A stretch of DNA of 64,000 nt, from the NCBI GenBank assembly GCA_964019425.1, contig OZ025788.1, positions 744,001 through 808,000 on the forward strand. Direction: 5' to 3'. A program made the translations under genes and the position numbers. This DNA is from Flectonema sp. DT1601. Lineage: Eukaryota; Euglenozoa; Diplonemea; Diplonemida; Diplonemidae. The stretch's first letter is position 1. Each line of letters opens with the position of its first letter. The notes below the pieces were generated by a model. It searched no databases and was not told the origin of the DNA. It saw only the letters and a list, made by a program, of their open reading frames with translations. Positions 30,201 through 41,282 of the stretch are shown here, piece after piece.

Positions 30201-31313
30201 TTAATTTCCAGTTCGTCGAATAATATCAGCGGCTGACATCCGCAGCATGGCAGACATTTGTTGCAACGCCTTCTGCTTTCGTTCACCCTCAAGAATAAAT
30301 TCAGCCTCCTGTGGACCATTATCTTTAAAGTATGGATCCTTACAGAGTACTTTAGTAATGTGATCACTATCCTGACCTTTCACATAAAGTGTGAGGGTTC
30401 CCTTTAGATGTTTCTCTGTTGACTGTTCTATGACTGTGTGATAAGTTTCTTTATTAATAAAATAAACTTTATTCATATCATGAGTAGAACTGTTTGATAC
30501 GAATAGCTTACCAGACTTCTTCTCAGGTTCTGATAGAGATCCATCACCCTTTCTAGTGAACTGGTAATGGTGTCCGGAGTTAGGGTCAGAGTCACACAGC
30601 CATTGTCTGTGTTCGTAATTTCCATACAAACACATTGAAGAAAAATTATTCTTGTGATTATGAACGTATGTCTCAGCGAGGGCATGGAACAAGTGAAGGC
30701 GAATTGTTATTGATTTGCCAGAGAACAAATGATATCTCGTCATCACTCCAGGAACTTCATCAACAAGAAGATTGTCGTCTAATCCATTTCCGAATATCGT
30801 TGCTGATGATAGAAGTTGACCGAGTTGTTCTACGAAATAGATATCATCTACTTGAAGTTCATTAGTATCTCTACCTGTAACCGCTTCATCAAACTGATCA
30901 GCAAAATCAAGAACTGAAGAAGCCGAAGTTGCAGGTAACGGAGATGCAGTTGAAGATGGTTTCAAACTCCAAAGATTAGCAACAGCTTTTTCTAATCTTC
31001 TTTCAGCCTTCGCCTTCTTTCGATATTCTAACATTTCACTGCGTAACTTCTTGACTTCATTATTCTTGAGATATCCTTGTATTTTAGTCGACGGGTTTCT
31101 CTTTAGTTCCTTGGCAGCCTTTTTCCTTTCCTTTTCATGCTGTTTGTCTTCTTTTACGGCGGTGCGTACTTCATCTTTCATACACTTAAGCCACTCAACT
31201 ATTTTATTGTTTGCGACGTTGTCTGTTTGCCTTCCCTTCACCATGCAGTATAACAGGTTCATCGCATCTTCAGCTTTTTGAAAGGCTTCTGTTGCAACTA
31301 ATGGATCCTCCAT
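30201..31313 (-). CDS. Coiled-coil protein with cupin-like domain
   Basis: 370 residues. The N-terminal ~115 are helical and very Lys/Glu-rich, probably coiled coil. A central segment (about 200-230), RLHLFHALAETYVHNHKNNF followed by CLYGNYEH, has the His-x-His plus Gly pattern of metal-binding cupin (double-stranded beta-helix) proteins, resembling the cysteine-dioxygenase-like group. The rest is beta-rich (residues 230-340) and ends in a short helix. Acceptor CTTCAATTCAG lies about 20 nt before the ATG. No signal peptide, so probably cytosolic. Enzyme activity and substrate cannot be stated; the cupin assignment is inference from one motif. Confidence 0.6.
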   Translation of the reverse strand: MEDPLVATEAFQKAEDAMNLLYCMVKGRQTDNVANNKIVEWLKCMKDEVRTAVKEDKQHEKERKKAAKELKRNPSTKIQGYLKNNEVKKLRSEMLEYRKKAKAERRLEKAVANLWSLKPSSTASPLPATSASSVLDFADQFDEAVTGRDTNELQVDDIYFVEQLGQLLSSATIFGNGLDDNLLVDEVPGVMTRYHLFSGKSITIRLHLFHALAETYVHNHKNNFSSMCLYGNYEHRQWLCDSDPNSGHHYQFTRKGDGSLSEPEKKSGKLFVSNSSTHDMNKVYFINKETYHTVIEQSTEKHLKGTLTLYVKGQDSDHITKVLCKDPYFKDNGPQEAEFILEGERKQKALQQMSAMLRMSAADIIRRTGN

Positions 31314-31621
31314 AATTGGGTAACTTAGTTCCTGAATTGAAGTGAGTGACCTACAAGACGATCAGAAGACTCTAAAGGATCAGAAGTTAATCAATATCAT
31401 TTATTAAGTTTTCTTGTGAGAAAATATATTTTTAAAATATTCCGTCAATCAAATGAAAACTAACAGTGCGTGTATATGTTGTTACAGTTCGTTAAGGGTA
31501 AGTTATTCCTTTTTTTAAATTGACAACAAAAAGAGTTGCCATCTTCTTCTTTTAATTGTGTTTTCAATTCATAAGATGTTATTTGTGTAAAGTCAACCAA
31601 CAACAGGTAAGTAGTAGTTTT

Positions 31622-31894
31622 CTACAGTATTCCAAAACCACCGAAATCGCCTGTTGCTGGACCGTCACCTTGTGATGCTGGCGCTGCTTCACTTGCGCTG
31701 AATCCAGACGTTACCTGCTTATTAAAACAGTTTCCTTTTCTACCAGCAGTAAAGTTACAACACGGTTTAATAGTCGATCCCATATCATCAGGCATATTAG
31801 GTCCACAGTGTTCTCCTGAAAACAGTTTTCCACCCTTCTTAAATCCAGCTGAAGGAAGAGCACCAGTCCATCCGTATGGAGTCTGTGAAGGCAT
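31622..31894 (-). CDS. Small protein of unknown function
   Basis: 90 residues, no signal peptide or TM. Rich in Gly, Ser, Ala and Pro, with four Cys in the middle (EHCGPNMP, KPCCNF, GNCFNK) and a Gly/Phe-rich end (GDFGGFGIL). The composition is unlike the Lys/Phe-rich spurious frames around it, and an acceptor-like pair of CAG sites lies within 30 nt of the ATG, so I treat it as a real gene. Family not recognised. Confidence 0.55.
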   Translation of the reverse strand: MPSQTPYGWTGALPSAGFKKGGKLFSGEHCGPNMPDDMGSTIKPCCNFTAGRKGNCFNKQVTSGFSASEAAPASQGDGPATGDFGGFGIL

Positions 31895-32120
31895 TTTGTT
31901 CTGTTTGACTAACTGGTAATAAGTGAGCAGTTAAACTACTATTTGATTATTAAACAACGAATAACAATTAGCAGGTGTAATTCAAATTCCGCTCGTAAGA
32001 AGGTTAAAAATCCATGCAACACAAGCTCTAGAATAAAAAAGAGCCTTGCATCATACTAAACTGAACGAAAAGCGATATTCATAACGGGAATGGGATAAAG
32101 GAGTAAAAAGAGGCTAGCGT

Positions 32121-34187
32121 TTATTTATTGCAGGAAACTCTCACCATGACGCAGCCATCTTTCAGTGGAATTGTTAAATTGACGTCAGTCCAGTTTTCAG
32201 TACTACCTGGAAGCAAGTATTGCTTGTTTGAAGAACAGGGAAACGAAGGTGTAATCGTTGACATTTGTGAGTTGATAATAACAGCGACCATATGAGTCTC
32301 ATTGCTGAAAGTATTTATTGTGAAACCCGTCGCCTTAATAAGATTCCGTTCATCTAATTCCCAGGAAACATAATTAAGAGCTCGAAACATTGCACCATAT
32401 TTCAAGTAATAAAAGTTTTGTACATCTCCCGGAGGAATGCTGTGATCATTACCTGGGTATGGTGCCATTGGGAAGACTCTCATGTACAACCTGCTTTGAA
32501 AATATAAATCCGCAATTTGTTGTGAGGCACAGCACTCTGTAGCGTCGTATGTCCATAAGATGGAAGGTGATGTTATTCCCAGTAAGCCAGCAGCATTTAC
32601 TTGACGACCTTCTGAAAAAGTTCCATCTGTGTATCGAAGTAGTGATAAACTTGCAAAACCAACTGTATTGTAAAGTATTGTTTTATCATTTCCTAATATC
32701 TTTCGGAGTTGTCGGGTAATCGATACCCACGATCCAGCAAAATTAGTTGCTGTTGCATTGTTCACAAAACTGACAGCTGTTTCTGGGGTTGCCGTATTGT
32801 GAGAATACAACTGACACCAATCAGATCTGTCGATTACAATTCCAGTAAATTGTTTTAAGTGTTTTAGTTTTCTCGTCGCTTGTTCCATTAAGAAGTTATT
32901 ATACGAATCGATAGCAGGATCTACTACTACAGCACCTTGCCATGAATGGGCAGCTCCATGCATTCTGATTCCACCACCTTTGCAAGCACCACCAGCATAA
33001 CAAGTGTAGTCAGTTACTAACGAATCACGAAGGTATCCTTTAAGATAGTCGCTTGCATTCTTCCAATCGCCATGACCAGTTGGTTTAGTTTGATTAATAT
33101 CATAGGTAACATTACCACCGTATTCAAAGATATTAAAATAACTGAGCGGTACAGCTCCTATTCTTTTTTGTTTTAAATATTGTTTGTCTATAAATTCGAA
33201 TGTCACATTTATGTGATTTTGAGTTCCTTCCGGATCATTCTCCCACGTATCTGATGAACTAACAGGTGGGAGATACATTCCCATGTACGGAAAGAAACGA
33301 CCGCTTAGATCCCAATTTACTTTATAATTCATTTCATTTAAGAGAGTCATATTTTCCGGAACGTTATTTACCCAAGTATAGCTTCCCATTCCATCGTAGG
33401 TGAATGATTGCTCTTTTGAATTAATTGGGTTCCAGTAATCCTTATACTTTCCTATACTTTGACTGAGGCTGTCACGAATCGACGGCCCGTGTAATGAAAA
33501 ATGCATGACAAACGAATGTGTAAGATTGTTCCTAAATAGTGCATTGCTGCGTTGGTAAATTATTTTTCCGAGGGAGGTGGTGGTGACCTTTCCATGGTGG
33601 GGATAGTTCGAAGGATCCGAAATTAAAGAAATCCCAATTTTTGATTTATTCAAAACAAACATCGAGTGTTCTGCCACAACAGTATCACCCACAGAACCGT
33701 CAATCAAAGCTCCAGTATTGTACACACAGTTAGACCATGATTCTAATAAGAGAGGATCATTCCAACCTGATGAGTTGGGTTTGTTCCATGGAAGCCACAC
33801 CCTCATTGAATTACTATTATCAAATTGTAATGAAGTCATTATCTCTGTACTCCAGTTTACTCCACTTGCGTTTTGGATAGTAACCTTCCAGAGGATTTCA
33901 TTCTCTAAAGTGTCATCTGTTTGTCCAAAAGTCTCAACAGAATTAACAGTGTTAACACCGCATTGGTATTCCTTATTTACGATAACGTTTTGTGTTATTG
34001 TTTTGATGGAAGTTAACCTGGAAGCACAATTACCCAATACTGTGGTACCAATCACCTTCACTCCTTGAAGCGAATGAATCTCTCCCGAATTGCTATCAAT
34101 TTCAAGTGAAAGTTTCATGTTCGGAGAAAACACCGAAATAAGTGATCCGATAGTTGACATCATTAATACAGCGGCTACCGTCATCAT
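32121..34187 (-). CDS. Secreted protein, possibly a glycoside hydrolase
   Basis: 688 residues starting with a hydrophobic signal peptide (MMTVAAVLMMSTIGSLISVF). Numerous Asn-x-Ser/Thr sites and Cys residues fit an extracellular or lysosomal protein. The first ~280 residues look beta-rich; the middle and C-terminal part resembles a TIM-barrel glycosidase, with FTGIVIDRSDWC near 446-457 as the likeliest catalytic strand (an Asp after a hydrophobic strand, as in alpha-galactosidase-like clans), followed by a final beta segment. No exact family can be assigned. Acceptor AATTACTTCAG precedes the ATG by about 17 nt. Confidence 0.6.
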   Translation of the reverse strand: MMTVAAVLMMSTIGSLISVFSPNMKLSLEIDSNSGEIHSLQGVKVIGTTVLGNCASRLTSIKTITQNVIVNKEYQCGVNTVNSVETFGQTDDTLENEILWKVTIQNASGVNWSTEIMTSLQFDNSNSMRVWLPWNKPNSSGWNDPLLLESWSNCVYNTGALIDGSVGDTVVAEHSMFVLNKSKIGISLISDPSNYPHHGKVTTTSLGKIIYQRSNALFRNNLTHSFVMHFSLHGPSIRDSLSQSIGKYKDYWNPINSKEQSFTYDGMGSYTWVNNVPENMTLLNEMNYKVNWDLSGRFFPYMGMYLPPVSSSDTWENDPEGTQNHINVTFEFIDKQYLKQKRIGAVPLSYFNIFEYGGNVTYDINQTKPTGHGDWKNASDYLKGYLRDSLVTDYTCYAGGACKGGGIRMHGAAHSWQGAVVVDPAIDSYNNFLMEQATRKLKHLKQFTGIVIDRSDWCQLYSHNTATPETAVSFVNNATATNFAGSWVSITRQLRKILGNDKTILYNTVGFASLSLLRYTDGTFSEGRQVNAAGLLGITSPSILWTYDATECCASQQIADLYFQSRLYMRVFPMAPYPGNDHSIPPGDVQNFYYLKYGAMFRALNYVSWELDERNLIKATGFTINTFSNETHMVAVIINSQMSTITPSFPCSSNKQYLLPGSTENWTDVNLTIPLKDGCVMVRVSCNK

Positions 34188-34918
34188 AATTTTGTCGTCT
34201 TCTGAAGTAATTTAAATTTAAGTAAAAAACATATCTGTTAATTTAAACTGAATTTCGCAATGCTAATATAAATTTGGTTGGCTGTGATAAGAATGAACGT
34301 CAATAAGAAAAAAAAAAAAAAAAACAATAAAAAAAACAAAAAAAAACAAAGAACTCTGAAATCCGATAACAATTTAAGAAGAATTAACAACTGCAACAGC
34401 TACGTAAAGGTACATCCCCAAAATACATGAAGTAGAGTAAGCGGGTGGGGGGGAAAACAACTTTTTAACAGATTCTTTGCAATTGAATTTTCAAATTAAA
34501 TAAATATTATCTCTTATAGTCATGATTTTATTTTTTTACTTCCCCTCATCCCCCTCCCCCGTGCGTTCAACGAAATAAAGGCTAATCTGAAAGGTTTTTT
34601 TCATAGAATCCCATTATGGCGCAGGAAAATTATCGCTTACGAAGACTATGTATATCACAAGAAGGTGTTTTGCGCGTAGTCAGCAGGTCAACACTCTTGG
34701 AGATTATTTTCGGACTTAACTTAATTATGGGATGAGAATGATAAAGAAAAAAGACAGTGAACAGAAGCTATACTAACATATCTAATAAATAACTCGTTTT
34801 TTTAAATTCGCACGTCGTAAAGCTTAGAGATATAAAAGCAGAACATAGTGGGGGGTGGTAACCACTGACTACGGGAAAGGGTGAAACCTTTTTTACGTAT
34901 TAAAAACAAAATTAATAT

Positions 34919-34951
34919 CAAGTACTTGACTGAAAAAAGTTTGTAGTTGTT
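34919..34951. repeat. Dispersed motif, copy 2
   Basis: CAAGTACTTGACTGAAAA then AGTTTGTAGTTGTT, as at 29681-29723. Confidence 0.5.
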
Positions 34952-35321
34952 AGGGGGGGGGGGGTTCAACAGAAGACGATAATTTATATTAATATGAAAC
35001 TTTGTTTTTGTTTTTTTCTTTTTTTTCTTTCTTTTTTTTTTTTTTTCTTCAACACGTTTCAATCCTTCGTCAGTTCCACACCAATACCAGTGTTCAACAT
35101 GTACTGAACGAAAACGATTCATTAGTCAGAATATCAGCAGTACGTTAACAACCCTTCTGGACACGTAACCAGCGGAGGGGATACCAACGCATCGCAAGAA
35201 CAAATAACTCCTCACAGCTTTGATAGATAATTTTGTGATATTTCGTTGGGTTTTTTTTCTTTTTTTTTCCCCCCTTCTTATTTTGATTATCAAGAATAAG
35301 AAAAGGGAGGAGGAAAGAAAA

Positions 35322-35349
35322 AACCCACACACACACACAACACACACAA
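35322..35349. repeat. CA dinucleotide repeat
   Basis: Interrupted run of CA units. Confidence 0.8.
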
Positions 35350-35576
35350 GCACTAATGGCTAACAAAAACAATAATAATAATATATTGCTGATCTCTTTG
35401 ACTGAGATACACACAATACGATTAGATACCTCGCACGGCACACGAAAAGCTGTAAACAGGCGAGCAAAGTAATGCTTCACCTGGCTTGAAATATCACCCC
35501 ACAAAAACTACACAAATTGTTACATCACGTTAAGTTTTGATCGATAACTGAGTTACGAGATTTTTCCGTTGAACTG

Positions 35577-35611
<35 letters not shown>

Positions 35612-36248
35612 TGTTGTGAATCAGGTCTACTTGTTGCATAGAAACGCATCCATCATCAAGAGCACCCGTTCTAAAATTAGAAATAATTCCTCATCTTAGA
35701 ATGCTGGGGAGAACAAAGAGTTTTTTTTTATATAATACAGTGAGTTAAATCATTTTATAAGAATGTATAGACTAATTACACGACATTCTCTCTGAGGGTA
35801 TACCGTACTGCTACCAAATATCAAAACACACCAATTTATGTACAAGGCACAACTTATGGTAGTTGCTGACATTCTGTTTGCCAGTTTTACCTCATCTCAC
35901 AGAAAGAGGAAAAAAAAAAAAAAAAAAAAAAAATTAGCAAGCGCCATGCTGGCAAGCGATGCCGTGCAAAAAAAGTTTTAAAAAAAAAAAATTAAAAAAA
36001 AAAACCACATAAAAACGTTTGATAATTGAATAAATTAATAATAAAATATTCTAATTGTAATTTATTGAGCGAAATTATCTAACGAGGCTCAGAACGAAAA
36101 TAACGGTCTGTGATAATAATACAGCTGACCATCAAATTTTGACGCAGCACTCCATTCCGCGACATAAACACCTCCCATATATGTGAGACAGTTCATATTA
36201 GCTGGAAGAGAAAAGAACAAGCCGTAGCTGTTGTACACAATTACACAA

Positions 36249-37537
36249 CTAGTGGTCAGCTTGACGAGATGATGTGAATGAAGAAGTTCTGACTCCAGTA
36301 CTTGCAAATGAAGAGAAAGAAGAAGTATTCTGATTCCCATTATTATTAATAGGAAGTGTTAATGCTCTCGGTAAGTGTGAACCTTGAGTCACCCACGATA
36401 TTCTTGTACCAACTGTAAACCTGGCAGCAACATCAGGATGAGGAGGAAACACAAACGTTTTTGGAAATAAACGAATTGCCAGAACAACAAGCATTGCTAC
36501 ACCGACAACACCCGAAAGTAAGAGAGCTTTTTGATCAGTAATCGTATCAGAGGTATTGCGTGCGATAATTGATACACAGAAAGCCCATAACGATACTCCC
36601 CAGCTTGCTATATGAGTGCCTTCAGCGATTGGTGATATAAACGGACGCGTTACAATCAGCCAACAAATCCCACAAACGATCGTAATCTGAGAAAGTATAA
36701 CCCACGTCCAGTATCCATGATCCTTTCCCTGTGTTAGCCCCTCAACAATACAGATAACAAAAACAAGTAACTTATCAACCGAGCAATGCCTTGCTCCATG
36801 TAACATAAATAATTCAGGTTGCAGATCTCTCAAAAGCGTGTGAGCTATCGACGCTGTTGGTAAAAACATCAACATCGCAGCACTCGCGATAACTTGTCTC
36901 GGGTGTGGCTGTTTTGTTAGCTATTTTTTTCACTACGAAACTTACTCTAAGAAGGACCTCTTCCCACAGTCCATTCTTAGTACATACGGGGATTTTCTGA
37001 ACCAGAGAGAACCTCTAACAATATATCTTTGGTGATATGACAATGCACCTATGAAGAAAACAATCCAACAGTACTACAAAAATGAATGAATGGACGAGAC
37101 GACATCTACAATATGTTACTCGATAAAAATATTGGTCATGCCACGGCAACACGCGAATCTCGGAAGCAAAAGTACAATCACCATCAATCGATAGAGCAAA
37201 GTTCACAGTAATGCGGGAGATGGCGAAAACTAAGTCGCGGAAAGAAACAATGAAAGAAATGGACAGCATCTGCAACGAGCGCGCGCAATTACATCGAAAA
37301 CACGCAACTTGCTCGCTGGTCATATACCCTTTTGGCCGAAGGGCCCAAGGTTTGATACCTAACACTGTTGAGTGTATCAATTCGGTGAAGTTCGCAAGAG
37401 CAGCTTGCTGACTCTGATCTAGGATACCTGCTTCCGCTAACCCTGTTGCCAAGTCACCAGTCCCCACGGATACGAGAGGAGGTAGCAGATGTCTCGCTGT
37501 AGTCAGTGCGTAAACGAACGCTGAGACAAACAGAATA
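36249..37537 (-). CDS. Multi-exon membrane protein, 5' end unresolved
   Basis: The last exon (about 36908-36249) follows the acceptor GCTAACAAAACAG. It encodes PHPRQVIASAAMLMFLP, then about four TM segments and a Ser/Thr/Asn-rich tail. A preceding GTATGT donor (about 36988) ends a small exon, and further upstream an open segment (about 37521-37329) encodes VSVGTGDLATGLAEAGIL. A consistent join is: exon ending AAAGG before GTATAT, small exon from GTTCTCTCTGG to AATCCCC, then the last exon. The 5' end lies further upstream: acceptor TTTGTCTCAG at about 37522 needs an exon I could not fix; a hydrophobic start near 37817 (MKESCVPFVVFF) with a GTATGT donor is a candidate but its phase does not fit. 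Function not recognised. Confidence 0.45.
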
Positions 37538-38305
37538 ATTTAGATCTCCTTTGTTAATTTAAAGCCCGAGTGCTATAATTTAAATTAGAGTCATTGTTTT
37601 CCTCCATTGCTTTCCTTTTGTGATTGAGTGACAACCACACCAGTTCTTGACTTCTTTTTATTTTTTTTACAAAGAGTAAATCAAATTCCGTTATAATAAA
37701 ATAACATACGCGTTGTCCGTTTTGCTCGCTACACAATTTTAATATCAATGTTCTTATAATTGGTATAAAGGCAAGCTGTGTGAAGAACACTACGAAAGGA
37801 ACGCAGCTCTCTTTCATTCTGTTTTTTTGTGTTTGTTGACCCTAGCCTTTATCTCCAAGGTTTCAAAACAAGTGGAGTCTAATAATAAAATTATCTGCCA
37901 AAGCAGGTTCCACGGTTGGGAAATTGCGACTCACTACTCCAAGAAGAATGCTAAAATGAACACAAGCTCTCGATGTCGTGTATTGGAACATGTGGGCGGA
38001 ACGAACAGTAAACGAGAACAATATAAAATTTAGTTCTATGAATAAAACAGTGGAGGAAATGGAGATGAGGATGGCGATGATACTATCGCAACAACATAGC
38101 GCATTAAGAGTATGTTGACAGCACAGACCTAACCAAACTATGAGGATAAGTAGGCAGAACCCACCATAACTTGTCTGCTATAACCGGAGAATGTCGAGTG
38201 TGCAAATAGCAACCATTGAAGCCAATGAATGCTTTCAAAAATAGCTTTTATGAAACAGTTACAGCCAGGATTCCTGGGATTCACCCTAATCCGTTTGTTT
38301 GTTTG
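37538..38305. other. Intergenic or 5' exons, unresolved
   Basis: May hold the first exon of the membrane protein to its left (ATG near 37817) and a second, short coding exon of the gene to its right after the donor at 38360. Nothing else seen. Confidence 0.4.
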
Positions 38306-39577
38306 TCACCGATATAACTGTAAAGAACTTCGTACATTATTATAAGAAAACACTACATACCTTCGAGTAGCAAGCGTCTTAGGACAACGAGACACATAAA
38401 TAACAGCAACAAAGAACACTAAATAATACAACACAGCCATACCAACAGCTATGAAAAATGCAATGTCATCATCGTAGTTTAATAGAATTGGATTTAAGAA
38501 AGTTGGATTCCAACCTGATCGATCAGAGAGCAGTATAGCAGCAGTAATTTGAACACACCTAACTAAGGGATACAGAAGTGAGAAAATGCATCCTATTCTT
38601 GATATTTTTGGGACTTCTTCAACAGCTCTCGGAGGTGTTGGATCCCCGTATAAGTGATTATCTATTACGTCAACAATAAAAAGAGGAATCCACATCACTA
38701 AATGCAAACTAACCGACCATTGCACTCCAGTAGACGTAATCACTTCAAACAGATATGGAAACGAAAACTGAATTATTGCATAAAATACCGCCAATACCCA
38801 ACTCAGCTTTGATCTCCGATGCCCCACCTCACTAGTAGGACGTTGCAATCTCAACGCTTCAAGCTGTATAGAAACAGTTGCAGGCAATGCAACAATAATA
38901 TAAAATGGAGATAATAATAATGTCGGTATTAAATGATATGGTTTAGCTTTGTTTAAATCGAAAAATGGCAACAGAGGAAAGAGTTTCTTCGATTCTGATG
39001 TGTACAAGACTCCGAAGATAGCATCGCCATGCCAGAGGTCTCCAACTTTTGTAGATGAATAGACAGCATTCCATTCGATTTCGTTGTCTTCAGGAATAAA
39101 TTGTGCGACTGACCAATATGTTTGTGGTGGATCTTCTGAGTCGTGTTTTCGTTTGAATGTGTTATTAAGAATAGAAACAAACTTACCAACATCAATACGA
39201 GGATCAACTAAGAAATATCTCATTGAATTGGGTTGACCAACAGCTTGAGGTAACTGATCATCGTACTCAACAATAACTGGAACTGATACTACTCCTCTGT
39301 AGTAGGTATCTTTTAATTGATCAACTACACACTCGTCAAGTCTTTTTAATGAGTTTGATCTCCAGTAGATCGCTGGTAGTCTTCCGGCTTCAGGATTTGG
39401 AGAATCTCCGTCTCTTAAAAGGTGATGCCGCTCTTCATCTTCCCAATTCCTTTTTGAATATCCGTTTACACTTGGAGTCGTACTGAACCAATCTGATCCA
39501 CTACCTCCAGAAGGAGGAATCGATATACACGGCACTTGAATTAAACCAGCCTGTTGGACTCCCCCGTCGCCGCTCAT
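38306..39577 (-). CDS. Multi-pass membrane protein of unknown function
   Basis: 423 residues as an uninterrupted frame. A soluble N-terminal half (about 1-205) includes an acidic/aromatic segment, then about five TM helices (near 213-240, 258-280, 290-306, 328-350, 371-395). The arrangement is reminiscent of TMEM185-type proteins, but I would not assign it. Near the 3' end the sequence CGAAG/GTATGT (donor at 38360) matches the donors of the confirmed introns here, so the true C-terminus may come from a downstream exon (acceptors TTTACAG near 38318 or CCCAG near 38270 would keep the frame open). Acceptor CTTCATCTCATCAG lies upstream of the ATG. Confidence 0.7.
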   Translation of the reverse strand: MSGDGGVQQAGLIQVPCISIPPSGGSGSDWFSTTPSVNGYSKRNWEDEERHHLLRDGDSPNPEAGRLPAIYWRSNSLKRLDECVVDQLKDTYYRGVVSVPVIVEYDDQLPQAVGQPNSMRYFLVDPRIDVGKFVSILNNTFKRKHDSEDPPQTYWSVAQFIPEDNEIEWNAVYSSTKVGDLWHGDAIFGVLYTSESKKLFPLLPFFDLNKAKPYHLIPTLLLSPFYIIVALPATVSIQLEALRLQRPTSEVGHRRSKLSWVLAVFYAIIQFSFPYLFEVITSTGVQWSVSLHLVMWIPLFIVDVIDNHLYGDPTPPRAVEEVPKISRIGCIFSLLYPLVRCVQITAAILLSDRSGWNPTFLNPILLNYDDDIAFFIAVGMAVLYYLVFFVAVIYVSRCPKTLATRRYVVFSYNNVRSSLQLYR

Positions 39578-40192
39578 ATTTTGTTACAAATGATGGATGC
39601 CTCCAGCATTATGATCTGATGAGATGAAGTTATGTAGTGAGTTGCTTTGTGTCTTTTTATTAAGCTGAGTTGTCAACATGTACCTTCTCCTTACTGATAA
39701 ATAAAATACCAACACATAGTACTTTAAATAAGAAAGGGATACCTATGTCCCAAGTCACTAATAACATAAAACCGTAAAACTGACACCAAGCAATAAGCCG
39801 CGGCTGAGTTATTTTTTTTTTTTTTTTTAAATTTATTTTTTCTCAGAAAAGAAAAAATAATAAAGAAAATGTGATCTTCCTGATGAATACAATAATAAGA
39901 GAACAGTGCACCAATAATGGTCCAGCTGCTCTGATAAGCAACCCGCCTACAGATGCTGAGTTGCGGTTTCGAGAGAGCAAAAGAACAAAAGAAAAGAAAT
40001 ACTGTAATTCACTCCACCTCGATTGCGGTAGCAAAGAGGAACTTCACGATTAACAACACAACGGAGGACCAAGAAGTATCTCAGTAACTAAAGGGCGTGT
40101 AAATACAAAACAGAACAAATATACTTCAGCTGTTCAAACAACCAATCCAAACAAAATTCACAGAGAGGAAAAACTAACCAGTAAATGATTTG
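39578..40192. other. Intergenic, no gene seen
   Basis: Presumed 5' leader of the membrane-protein gene, a poly(T) run near 39811-39828, and the 3' flank of the pseudophosphatase gene. Confidence 0.6.
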
Positions 40193-41164
40193 TTAGTTTG
40201 ATTGCTGTACCAAAACACCAGGTTCTTGCTTCCATTTATCAGCAAGAACAGGGTTAGATGTCTTAGCGTAAGGAGAGGCTGAATGAAGAGACGCTAATGG
40301 AGTAATTGGTTTTACTGGAGGATCTTTTAATTGTAAAATGACAATTGTACAAGAAGAGGTTTCTAGTTTACAAATATCAAGAAGTGATATTCCAATTTGT
40401 TGTGAAGGAACGGTGTCAATTCTGCTCTTCACGAATGCAATAACTTCTTCATAAGTTAGACTTTTCCATAAATTAAGACTCGCTACTATTAAAAAAGAAT
40501 CCGTTTCAGGTGATAGATCAACAAAAGTAGCTTCTGGCCGAAGCCTTCCATCCGGACCTCTTGCAGACGAAGAAGTTAAGAGCAAAGCAGCTCCATTCCG
40601 GCATAAGACTGCTTTACTACTTCCCATGTGCCCACAGATAAATCGTAACGGAGTTAAAAAATAAACAATACACGGCAGTGACGAACTACAATGAGATAGA
40701 GTCTGCAACATTACATCGATCGCTGCTTTGGAAGGCTCCCAAGGCTTTTTTAAGATTTCAGCTCTTTGTGATTCGGGTATCCTTTTCTCTGTTAGCATAA
40801 TGATTGATCTATTTAAATTATCAGTGAGCTCCATGAATAATAAATCTTCGTTTGTAAACACAGCAGCTGATGCAGATCGAACTTCTTGTGTGTAAATCTT
40901 AAATCTCCCACTAGAACGTCGTCTTAATAAAGGTGACTTACATTCACCTGATGATGGACTCATAGGAAGTACATAGGGATCTCCTACAGATGATCTATCT
41001 CGACGTTTTCTACCTCGATCACGATCCCTGCTGTCAGACTGATCTTCATCTTTATAAGAACCTGACAAGTCACTCATTGATGTCATTGGACTCTTACTCT
41101 CTTTTGAATGCCTTGATCGGCTCCTCATTCCGACAAGTTTACCTGGAACGTTACCATCATACAT
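40193..41164 (-). CDS. PP2C-like pseudophosphatase
   Basis: 323 residues. The first ~95 are Arg/Ser/Asp-rich and disordered. From about residue 100 the order of PP2C (PPM) blocks can be followed without their metal-binding Asp residues: AAVFTNEDL stands where VFDGHGG belongs, SSSLPCIVYFL for SGSTAVVALI, CGHMGSSKAVLCRNGAALLL (about 175-194) for the GDSRAVL block with no GD, then SFLIVASLNLWKSLTYEE for the FLILASDGLWD block, and SSCTIVILQL for DNITVIVV. All acidic metal ligands of active PP2C are therefore replaced, so it should be a binding or regulatory protein. It lies directly downstream of the receptor kinase/cyclase gene on the same strand. Acceptor AATACAATAACAG lies about 15 nt before the ATG. 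Confidence 0.65.
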   Translation of the reverse strand: MYDGNVPGKLVGMRSRSRHSKESKSPMTSMSDLSGSYKDEDQSDSRDRDRGRKRRDRSSVGDPYVLPMSPSSGECKSPLLRRRSSGRFKIYTQEVRSASAAVFTNEDLLFMELTDNLNRSIIMLTEKRIPESQRAEILKKPWEPSKAAIDVMLQTLSHCSSSLPCIVYFLTPLRFICGHMGSSKAVLCRNGAALLLTSSSARGPDGRLRPEATFVDLSPETDSFLIVASLNLWKSLTYEEVIAFVKSRIDTVPSQQIGISLLDICKLETSSCTIVILQLKDPPVKPITPLASLHSASPYAKTSNPVLADKWKQEPGVLVQQSN

Positions 41165-41282
41165 CGTTATCAGTGCGCTGTTATTGTATTGGGTTTTTAT
41201 ATTACGGTAATATTATTGGGGTAAAAATAGCAGCTATGTTGTTACTTCGTTCTCCTTTCGCCTCAACCCACAACAATTGTTC

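Larger units (their letters stand above)
34188..36248. other. Intergenic, about 2 kb
   Basis: Homopolymers of A and T, a run of 12 G near 34952, a CA-type repeat near 35322-35349, and the second copy of the dispersed motif. No credible gene; open frames here encode Lys- or Phe-rich low-complexity strings. Confidence 0.65.
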
